Of a stretch of 5,197 nucleotides of DNA, positions 1 through 4,748 are shown one piece after another. The notes beneath the pieces were generated by a model that saw only the letters and a program-made list of their open reading frames with translations, did not search any database and had not been told where the DNA came from. Both the position numbers and the translations under genes were made by a program. Source of the DNA: Propionibacteriaceae bacterium (GTDB lineage: Bacteria; Actinomycetota; Actinomycetes; Propionibacteriales; Propionibacteriaceae). Numbering within the stretch: position 1 is the stretch's first letter; every line of letters starts with the position of its first letter. The stretch lies in the NCBI GenBank assembly GCA_003158895.1, contig PMLO01000097.1, forward strand, positions 2,009-7,205, written 5' to 3'.

Positions 1-358
1 GGTCGACGACCTGTCCGTCGGTCGCGCCCCAGGACCGTACCTGGAGGTCGTCGACCACCTGGCCGCCTTCGCTGAGCCGCGTGAACCACTGTCGGAGGGT
101 GGCTGGATCGGCGGTACCGAGCAGGGCGAGCATGAGGCCTTCGCTGTGGAACGCCGGCTCGTCCACGGCGTCGGCGCCGAACAGCGCCACCGGTCCGCCC
201 GTGAGTGATCCGTGCGCGATCGCGTCCACAGGGCCGTCGGTCCGGTTGAAGTCGCTCAGCGTGAACATCTGCACCTCACCCCCGAACACGTCCGCGTAGA
301 ACGTCAGGGCAGCGCGGGCTGTACCAGGGAAATGGATGTACGGCGTGGGGTCAGACAT
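1..358 (-). CDS. VOC-family (PhnB-like glyoxalase fold) protein, C-terminus cut by window edge
   Basis: The reading frame from ATG at 358 gives 119 residues and is still open at the window edge. It starts MSDPTPYIHFPGTARAALTF and continues with YADVFGGEV at 21-29. The pattern 'hydrophobic strand, small residues, ALxFYxxVFGGE' is the N-terminal signature of PhnB-like proteins in the vicinal oxygen chelate superfamily. The end, RSWGATDGQVVD (108-119), matches the late WG..DxFG region of this family, so perhaps 15-25 residues are missing. Members are small cytosolic proteins, often dimers; many have no known substrate, so no reaction is assigned. An in-frame TAG lies just upstream and no Shine-Dalgarno is visible, so ATG 358 is the natural start. 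The gene follows lgt on the same strand with a 34-bp gap. Family placement is firm; function is open. Confidence 0.85.
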   Translation of the reverse strand, partial: MSDPTPYIHFPGTARAALTFYADVFGGEVQMFTLSDFNRTDGPVDAIAHGSLTGGPVALFGADAVDEPAFHSEGLMLALLGTADPATLRQWFTRLSEGGQVVDDLQVRSWGATDGQVVD

Positions 359-364
359 GCAGTG

Positions 365-370
365 ATGCTA
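365..370 (-). promoter_or_regulatory. Candidate -10 element for leaderless transcription of the VOC gene
   Basis: Read on the minus strand this is TAGCAT (TANNNT form). It is followed by 6 nt and then the ATG at 358, so transcription would begin at or next to the start codon. The lack of a Shine-Dalgarno supports a leaderless mRNA. No good -35 hexamer is seen at 17 bp. Confidence 0.4.
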
Positions 371-391
371 GAACGCCCGTCCAGAGATCGG

Positions 392-418
392 GTCACTCAG
401 TGACAGCGTCACTCTGAC
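392..418. promoter_or_regulatory. Two adjacent palindromes, possible operator upstream of the VOC gene
   Basis: Positions 392-404 read GTCACTCAGTGAC, a perfect 6-bp inverted repeat about one central base. Positions 408-418 read GTCACTCTGAC, with 4-bp arms GTCA/TGAC about three bases. The two start 16 bp apart and both begin GTCACTC. They overlap the last codons of lgt and lie about 34-60 bp upstream of the VOC start, where a regulator could act. The binding protein is unknown, and chance or coding constraint is possible. Confidence 0.3.
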
Positions 419-1265
419 GTTCGACCGCTCCGTCAGCCGCGGACACAGTCGGCCGCGTACGGGCTCGGCGGACGCTCCACCACCACAAGGCGGGACCGGC
501 GAGGATCATCGGTATGGACAGCCACTGGCCCATGCTGAGACCGAGACCGAGGACGCCGAGGAACGCGTCGGGCTCGCGGAAGTGCTCGGCGATGAAGCGG
601 AAGACCCCATACCCCAGCAGGAACGCGCCGCTGATGCAGCCGGCCGCGGGCCGGCGCCTGTCGTAGAGCTGAAGCAGGACGAACAGCAGCACGCCTTCGA
701 GCAGGAACTCGTAGATCTGGGACGGGTGTCGGGGCGTGCTGTCCACCTGCGGGAAGACCATCGCCCATGGCAGCGACGCCGGGGCGGGGCGGCCCCACAG
801 CTCGCCGTTGATGAAGTTGCCGATCCGGCCGAGCCCGAGCCCGATCGGCACCATGGGAACGAGCAGGTCGGCAACCGTCAGGAACGACCGGTGCTGGTTC
901 CGCGCGAACCAGAACAACGCGATGATCACGCCGATCGCCCCACCGTGGAAGCTCATCCCGCCATCCCAGATCATCACGATGTCGAGCGGATGCGTGAAGT
1001 AGTACGTCGGCTTGTAGAACAGCACGTAGCCCAAGCGGCCGCCGAGCAGAACTCCACCGACGGCGTAGAAGACCAGGGATGAGACGTCATCCATCGACCA
1101 CGCGGGCTCGCCCGAGTACGGCGCGGACCTCACACGGCGCCGCAGCAGCGCGTACCCGATGATGAACGCCAGCCCGTACATGATCCCGTACCAGTGGATC
1201 ACCAGCGGCCCGAGCTTCAGGGCTATCGGATTCAGGTTCGGGTACGTCAGGACGAGGAGTGTCAC
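393..1265 (-). CDS. lgt: Prolipoprotein diacylglyceryl transferase (Lgt)
   Basis: Lgt is a polytopic inner-membrane enzyme. It moves the diacylglyceryl group of phosphatidylglycerol onto the lipobox cysteine of prelipoproteins, the first step of lipoprotein maturation. The 290-residue length is normal. Visible family marks are HWYGIMYG (24-31), FHGG (106-109), the Lgt signature GRIGNFINGELWGR (146-159), RHPSQIYE and FRFIAEHFREPD. By alignment from memory, Tyr26, His107, Arg147, Asn150 and Glu155 correspond to E. coli Tyr26, His103, Arg143, Asn146 and Glu151. Several hydrophobic membrane segments are obvious. The start codon is GTG; later starts would remove the conserved HWYG region. There is no clear Shine-Dalgarno. 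The sequence is closer to beta/gammaproteobacterial Lgt than to the usual actinobacterial form (see findings). Downstream is the VOC gene, with no obvious functional tie. The identification is very secure. Confidence 0.97.
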   Translation of the reverse strand: MTLLVLTYPNLNPIALKLGPLVIHWYGIMYGLAFIIGYALLRRRVRSAPYSGEPAWSMDDVSSLVFYAVGGVLLGGRLGYVLFYKPTYYFTHPLDIVMIWDGGMSFHGGAIGVIIALFWFARNQHRSFLTVADLLVPMVPIGLGLGRIGNFINGELWGRPAPASLPWAMVFPQVDSTPRHPSQIYEFLLEGVLLFVLLQLYDRRRPAAGCISGAFLLGYGVFRFIAEHFREPDAFLGVLGLGLSMGQWLSIPMILAGPALWWWSVRRARTRPTVSAADGAVERQSDAVTE

Positions 1266-1272
1266 GGGGGCC

Positions 1273-1278
1273 AGTATG
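1273..1278 (-). promoter_or_regulatory. Candidate -10 element close to the lgt start
   Basis: The minus strand reads CATACT, then 7 nt (GGCCCCC), then the GTG start of lgt. The spacing suits a leaderless transcript, and no Shine-Dalgarno is present. The match to TATAAT is only 4 of 6 and no convincing -35 is seen, so this is tentative. Confidence 0.3.
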
Positions 1279-1319
1279 GCGCGACGACGAAGAGGATCGA
1301 GACTGCCGACGACACGGAA

Positions 1320-1370
1320 CCTTCACGAACGGGAGCTGAGGGCCTTCATACGCGGGCGATTGACTGAAGG
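1320..1370. promoter_or_regulatory. Repeated CCTTCA-N4-CGGG motif in the lgt/DUF2202 divergent region
   Basis: CCTTCA-N4-CGGG occurs at 1320-1333 and again at 1343-1356, a 23-bp period. A third core in inverted orientation, TGAAGG, lies at 1365-1370, 22 bp after the second. The near two-helical-turn phasing and the position 29-79 bp before the DUF2202 start suggest an operator for a dimeric regulator. Around it, the 133-bp gap between the two divergent starts shows no strong sigma-70 promoter: TTGACT at 1360-1365 is too close to the ribosome binding site to serve as a -35 for this start. Confidence 0.35.
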
Positions 1371-1382
1371 TCATCATCACCT

Positions 1383-1390
1383 AGGAAGGA
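1383..1390 (+). promoter_or_regulatory. Ribosome binding site that sets the DUF2202 start
   Basis: AGGAAGGA lies 8 nt before the ATG at 1399. It is a strong Shine-Dalgarno and decides between this start and an in-frame upstream ATG at 1159, which would lie inside lgt on the opposite strand. Confidence 0.8.
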
Positions 1391-1398
1391 ACCTGAAC

Positions 1399-2127
1399 AT
1401 GACAACGAACTTCACCAAGAACATTCTGCGTACGGTCGCGATCAGCATGGGCGGGCTCGCCGTCGCGGCGGGCGCGTGGACGGCCGTGGCCTCCCCGTAC
1501 GTCCCCAGCGACACCACGGCGATCACCTCGGCGGTCTCCGCCGACCTGGCGTTCAGCCGCGACGAGGAGCGGATGGCCCGCGATCTGTACGCAGCCATCG
1601 CCGCGCAGTACAACAACGCCGTGCCGTTCAGCACGATCACGACCAGCGAACAGCGCCACTACGACGCGATCCGCGTGCTCCTGACCCGGTACGGACTGCC
1701 TGACCCGTCCGCGGGCAAGGCGGCCGGCGTGTACGCGAACGCCGACATCCAGAAGCTGTACAACTCCTTGCTCGCACAGTCGAAGATCTCGCTCACCGAG
1801 GCGTACAAGGTGGGTGTCGCCGTGGAGAACCGTGACATCGCCGACGTCAAGGACGCGATGAACACTGCGACGCAGGCCGACATCGACCGCGTCTACGGCA
1901 ATCTGCTCAACGGCTCCGAACAGCACCTGCAGGCCTTCACCGACGCGACCAACGGCATCCTGACCACGCACGTCGCCGACGGCACGCAGGGCAACATGAA
2001 CCGCGCCAACTCGGCGGGCAACGCCGCGGGCGCAGGCACGGGCGTCGGCTACGGCACGCGCGCCGGGTACGGCATGAACGGCACCCAGGGCAACGGCAAC
2101 GGCACCGGGATCTGCGTCACCCCGTGA
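1399..2127 (+). CDS. Secreted DUF2202 ferritin-like protein with Gly/Asn-rich tail
   Basis: 242 residues. The N-terminus has basic residues (K7, R11), a hydrophobic stretch at about 12-31 and a possible signal peptidase site after Ala29-Val30-Ala31; there is no lipobox cysteine. Residues about 50-190 match the DUF2202 domain, a four-helix ferritin-like fold: DEERMARDLY (55-64), TSEQRHYDAI (82-91), LLTRYGLPDP (94-103), VYANADIQKLY (111-121), KVGVAVENRDI (137-147) and GSEQHLQAF (172-180). Glu56/57, Glu84, His87, Glu143, Glu174 and His176 are candidate metal ligands of the ferritin type; a metal centre is inferred, not shown. From about residue 193 the tail is low-complexity, rich in Gly, Asn, Ala and Thr. 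It carries two GTQGN copies (195-199 and 228-232), encoded by near-identical DNA at 1981-1995 and 2080-2094. Function of the family is unknown; an extracytoplasmic metal or redox role is plausible. The gene is monocistronic, ending at a terminator. Confidence 0.9.
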   Translation: MTTNFTKNILRTVAISMGGLAVAAGAWTAVASPYVPSDTTAITSAVSADLAFSRDEERMARDLYAAIAAQYNNAVPFSTITTSEQRHYDAIRVLLTRYGLPDPSAGKAAGVYANADIQKLYNSLLAQSKISLTEAYKVGVAVENRDIADVKDAMNTATQADIDRVYGNLLNGSEQHLQAFTDATNGILTTHVADGTQGNMNRANSAGNAAGAGTGVGYGTRAGYGMNGTQGNGNGTGICVTP

Positions 2128-2157
2128 CCTCAGGTACGACATCGGCGTAGCGCACAT

Positions 2158-2187
2158 GGGCCGGGAGCTTCTGCTCCCGGCCCTTTC
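2158..2187 (+). terminator. Hairpin terminator after the DUF2202 gene
   Basis: A perfect 11-bp GC-rich stem (2158-2168 with 2173-2183) closes a TTCT loop and is followed by TTTC. The plus strand has the short T tract and it lies 31 bp after the DUF2202 stop, so it best serves that gene. On the minus strand no T run follows, so the kinase operon converging from 2223 would use it less well. Confidence 0.8.
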
Positions 2188-2222
2188 GCATGTTCGAAGG
2201 TCGGCGCAGGGAGCGGTCTGGA

Positions 2223-3305
2223 TCAGGCGAAGGTCGCGGTGAAGATGGCACCCTGGCCCGGTCCTGCGGACTCGACGGTGAGGTCGCCGCCCTGAGCCCG
2301 CATGTACGCGCGGGAGACGGTGAGGCCGATCCCGGACCCGTCCGACACGGATGCCGAGCCGGGCACGCGGTAGAAGCGCTCGAAGACGCGGTCGAGCTCG
2401 GCGGGAGCGAGCCCCTCGCCCGTGTCGACCACGCGAACGCTGACTCGGCCTCCGACGCGCGACCCGGTCAGCGTGATCCGGCCGCCGGCCGGGGTAGCCC
2501 GGATGGCGTTGCCGACGAGGTTCGTGAGCACCTGTACGGTCCGGTCGGCATCGGCCTGTACGGTCCCGGCGCCCGCGACAGCCGTGAGGGTCAGCTCAGC
2601 GTCCTCAGCCTGCGACCGCAGACGGTCGACCACACCAGTGGTCAGGGAGTCGAGGTCCACCGGCCCGATCGCGAGGTTCAGTCGGCCCTCCTCGGCCCGC
2701 GACAGGGCGGAGAGGTCGTCACTGAGCCGGCGCAGGCGCCGTACCTCCGTGCTCACCTGCCCGAGTCGCTCGGGTTCGGCGGGCAGGACGCCGTCGATCA
2801 TCGCCTCCACGTACCCGTCGATCACGGTCAGGGGCGTACGCATCTCGTGCGCGACCTCACTGAGCAGGTGCAGGCGTCGTTCCTCGGTGGCCTGCAGCTC
2901 GGCCCCCAACGCGTTGACGTCGGTCACCAGCGATGCCAGCTCGGTCTCCCGCGGTACGGGGACCTGGTGGGTGTAGTTGCCGCGCGCCAGCTCTCCGACG
3001 GCGGTGCCGACCCGGGCCAGCGGTCGCAGCAGCTGGCGTGCGAGCAGCAGGCCGGAGACTGCCGCCACCACCGCGCCGGTCAGGGTGCCCACGATGAGCG
3101 AGTTGGTGATGGCCGCAGCGAAGGACGCGCGTAACGCCTGCCCGTACCCCTGGCCGGTCCCCCGGCCCGAAGCGTTCGGTCCGAGTCCCATCTGCTGGTC
3201 GAACATTGCAGGGGCCAGCCACCACACGACCACGAACGTCACGAGCCCCCCGACGACCGCGACGAGCAGGTGGGACAACGTGAACCTCACGACGAGGCGT
3301 CTCAT
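2223..3305 (-). CDS. Sensor histidine kinase of a two-component system
   Basis: 360 residues in BaeS-like order. There are two membrane helices (about 9-31 and 67-89) with a short external loop of about 35 residues between them. HAMP follows (about 86-138), then the HisKA domain with H-box LSEVAHEMRTPLTVIDGY (148-165) and phospho-acceptor His153. The HATPase domain has N-box NLVGNAIRATPAGG (262-275), G1 DTGEG (294-298), FERFYRV (308-314) and G2 GSGIGL (323-328). All key residues are present, so it should be an active membrane kinase phosphorylating the adjacent regulator. The loop contains SGRGTGQGYG and no recognisable ligand-binding domain. Its ATG overlaps the regulator's stop by ATGA and a strong Shine-Dalgarno precedes it, so the pair is translationally coupled. 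The signal sensed is unknown; known kinases with loops this small often sense through the membrane or an accessory protein. Confidence 0.96.
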   Translation of the reverse strand: MRRLVVRFTLSHLLVAVVGGLVTFVVVWWLAPAMFDQQMGLGPNASGRGTGQGYGQALRASFAAAITNSLIVGTLTGAVVAAVSGLLLARQLLRPLARVGTAVGELARGNYTHQVPVPRETELASLVTDVNALGAELQATEERRLHLLSEVAHEMRTPLTVIDGYVEAMIDGVLPAEPERLGQVSTEVRRLRRLSDDLSALSRAEEGRLNLAIGPVDLDSLTTGVVDRLRSQAEDAELTLTAVAGAGTVQADADRTVQVLTNLVGNAIRATPAGGRITLTGSRVGGRVSVRVVDTGEGLAPAELDRVFERFYRVPGSASVSDGSGIGLTVSRAYMRAQGGDLTVESAGPGQGAIFTATFA

Positions 3306-4015
3306 ACCTGCTCCTTGAGGAACTTGTAGCCGACGCCGCGTACGGTGCCGATGATGGCCGGGGACGCCGCGTCGTCACTGAGGGCCCGGCGCAGGTTGCG
3401 AATGTGGACGTCGACCACCCGTTCGTCACCGAAGAAGGCGTAGCCCCACACGCGCTCCAGGAGCTGGGCCCGCGAGAAGACGCGACCCGGTGATGACGCC
3501 AACGCCGCGAGCAGGTCGAACTCCAGTGCGGAAAGCTCCACGAGCCCGTCACCCGTTCGTACCTCGCGTCGCTCCGGGTCGATCGTCAGGTCGGCGAACT
3601 GCCAGGCGGACACGATCGGCGTGGGTGTCGCCGCCGCGGCAGCCTCCGCGATGTTCCGCCCCCGTCGCAGCACGGTCTTCACGCGTGCCACCACCTCGCG
3701 CGGGCTGAACGGCTTGGCGACGTAGTCGTCGGCACCGACGCTGAGGCCGACGAGGAGGTCCACCTCCTCGGCGCGGGCCGTCACCATCACCACGTACACC
3801 TCCGAGGTCATCCGGATCTGACGCAGCACTTCGAGGCCATCCAGGTCGGGAAGGCCGATGTCGAGCAGTACGAGGTCGGGCTGGAACGACGCAGCGAGCG
3901 TCAGGGCGTCCCGTCCCGTGGCGGCTTCTTCGACCGTGTAGCCCTCACGTTCCAGGTACGCCCGCAGGACGACCCGGATCTGGGCCTCGTCGTCGACCAC
4001 CAGTACCCGCACCAT
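3302..4015 (-). CDS. OmpR/PhoB-family response regulator
   Basis: 237 residues. The receiver domain (about 3-117) has the acidic pair Asp8/Asp9, phospho-acceptor Asp52 in LLDIGLPDLDG, Thr79 in MVTARAEE and Lys101 in AKPFSPRE. All are intact, so normal phosphorylation is expected. An Ala-rich linker (about 121-135) leads to a winged-helix DNA-binding domain (about 138-235) with LSALEFDLLAAL, RVFSRAQLLERVWGY, VDVHIRNLRRAL and the closing TVRGVGYKF. It would act as a phosphorylation-controlled transcription factor paired with the kinase that follows. The nearest Shine-Dalgarno-like run (GGAGG, 4029-4033) is 13 nt from the ATG, longer than usual. AACAAT at 4022-4027, 6 nt from the ATG, could be a weak -10 of a leaderless start. 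Targets are not known; the divergent-region repeats near 1320-1370 and the upstream Fe-S genes are candidates. The family is certain, the exact regulon is not. Confidence 0.96.
   Translation of the reverse strand: MVRVLVVDDEAQIRVVLRAYLEREGYTVEEAATGRDALTLAASFQPDLVLLDIGLPDLDGLEVLRQIRMTSEVYVVMVTARAEEVDLLVGLSVGADDYVAKPFSPREVVARVKTVLRRGRNIAEAAAAATPTPIVSAWQFADLTIDPERREVRTGDGLVELSALEFDLLAALASSPGRVFSRAQLLERVWGYAFFGDERVVDVHIRNLRRALSDDAASPAIIGTVRGVGYKFLKEQV
3311..3316 (-). promoter_or_regulatory. Ribosome binding site of the histidine kinase gene
   Basis: The minus strand reads AAGGAG, 5 nt before the ATG at 3305 and inside the last codons of the regulator gene. It supports this start and coupled translation through the ATGA overlap. 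Confidence 0.85.
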
Positions 4016-4036
4016 GTCCGTATTGTTCCCTCCCCA

Positions 4037-4067
4037 CGGGTTGGAGGACCCGCGCCGCGCTCGCGGG
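4037..4067 (-). other. Overlapping small hairpins between the exported-protein gene and the response regulator
   Basis: The 64-bp gap contains two possible stems. One pairs 4037-4041 with 4048-4052 (CGGGT/ACCCG). The other pairs 4049-4054 with 4062-4067 (CCCGCG/CGCGGG). They share 4049-4052, so they cannot form together. Neither has a T tract on the minus strand, so a true intrinsic terminator is not shown; partial termination or RNA processing between the two gene pairs is possible. Confidence 0.25.
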
Positions 4068-4079
4068 AGCCCGAGCCGC

Positions 4080-4748
4080 TCAGTGCAGCCGCGCGACGGC
4101 GTCCTTGACGACCTGGACGTCGAACCCGGGGATCGTGTCGGAGAGCTCGCGCAGGGTGAGGTCGGCGTTGACGTCGGACGGAAGACTGCACTCAGCCACG
4201 AGGACCGCGACCTGCAGCTGGTTCGCGTCGGCGACCTGTCGAAGCGTCATCGACCCCTTGATCGACGCGTCCCCTGTCCCCGTACCGGTCGCCTGCGCTG
4301 TCGAGGTGTGCGTGGCGGTCGACGTCGGGGTCGACGTCGGGATCGCCGAGGCGACGGCCGTGGGGCTCGGGACCGGCGGGGGCGTGGTCGTGGGCGTGGT
4401 GATGGGTGTGCCGTTCCGCGCGGCGAGGTACGTCCGCAGGGTCTCCCGGAAGGCGGTGAGCCCGAACCCAGGCACGAGCGCTTCGAGGTCCTTGAACGCC
4501 GTGGTCGGCGTGAGCAGGCTCGGGTCGGGTGGGTTGATGAGCGTCACAAGCTCGGCGAACGGCATGCCCACGCCGTCCGCCGCCTGCTGCAGCGTCATCG
4601 ACCCCTTGATGTCGTCGGCGGTGAGCTGTCCGGCCACTACGACCTGCTTCCCGGAGGTGATCCATGCGCCGGTGGCCTGGGCCACTCCGACGCCTCCGAG
4701 CATGACGGCGATGAACACGATCGGTGTGATCCAGGTGAGCTTGGTCAT
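4080..4748 (-). CDS. Exported or membrane-anchored protein with two IKGSMTL-type domains
   Basis: 222 residues, not assigned to a named family. A hydrophobic N-terminal segment (about 6-25) ends in AQA-TG (23-27), so it is either a cleavable signal peptide or a membrane anchor. Two related domains follow, at about 47-108 and 163-221. Both begin IKGSMTL, continue with (Q/R)Q(A/V)AD, a Pro, a TxxxL region and then VPGF or IPGF before a closing helix. They are joined by a Thr/Pro/Ser-rich linker (about 114-160) like a flexible wall-spanning spacer. From memory, similar short domains occur beside or within membrane 4Fe-4S proteins of other bacteria; I cannot name the family. The ATG overlaps the stop of the upstream Fe-S gene (ATGA) and has its own Shine-Dalgarno. 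The context suggests an extracytoplasmic partner of that Fe-S protein. No haem (CxxCH) or Fe-S motif is present; the only cysteine is Cys187. Confidence 0.85.
   Translation of the reverse strand: MTKLTWITPIVFIAVMLGGVGVAQATGAWITSGKQVVVAGQLTADDIKGSMTLQQAADGVGMPFAELVTLINPPDPSLLTPTTAFKDLEALVPGFGLTAFRETLRTYLAARNGTPITTPTTTPPPVPSPTAVASAIPTSTPTSTATHTSTAQATGTGTGDASIKGSMTLRQVADANQLQVAVLVAECSLPSDVNADLTLRELSDTIPGFDVQVVKDAVARLH
4243..4262. repeat. Exact 20-bp repeat, copy in the second IKGSMTL domain
   Basis: These 20 bases are identical to 4591-4610. They encode the IKGSMTL stretch of the second domain (residues 163-169). Confidence 0.9.
4318..4341. repeat. Tandem 12-bp repeat in the linker of the exported protein
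   Basis: GTCGACGTCGGG occurs twice head to tail. On the coding strand it gives the repeated Thr/Pro/Ser run TSTPTSTA at about 138-145. It marks the linker as a stretch that can expand or contract by whole codons. Confidence 0.85.
4591..4610. repeat. Exact 20-bp repeat, copy in the first IKGSMTL domain
   Basis: Identical to 4243-4262, 348 bp away in the same gene. It encodes IKGSMTL at residues 47-53. The rest of the two domains has diverged more at the DNA level. Confidence 0.9.

Noticed and set aside
1360..1387. Sigma-70 promoter from TTGACT (1360-1365) and TAGGAA (1382-1387)
   Set aside because: The would-be -10 overlaps the Shine-Dalgarno, so the transcript would lose the ribosome binding site.
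1159..1398. N-terminal extension of the DUF2202 gene from an upstream in-frame ATG
   Set aside because: It would run antisense through the start of lgt, has no signal-peptide character, and a strong Shine-Dalgarno plus signal peptide mark ATG 1399.
1381..2157. Long minus-strand open frame opposite the DUF2202 gene
   Set aside because: Its composition is Val/Arg/Gly-rich and motif-free; the plus strand carries a clear DUF2202 domain.
2158..2187. Bidirectional terminator for both convergent units
   Set aside because: The minus strand has no T tract after the stem, so only plus-strand use is supported.
2190..3134. Long open frame on the plus strand
   Set aside because: It lies antisense to the histidine kinase, whose motifs are all intact; it is Gly/Arg-rich and resembles no family, as expected for a GC-rich shadow frame.
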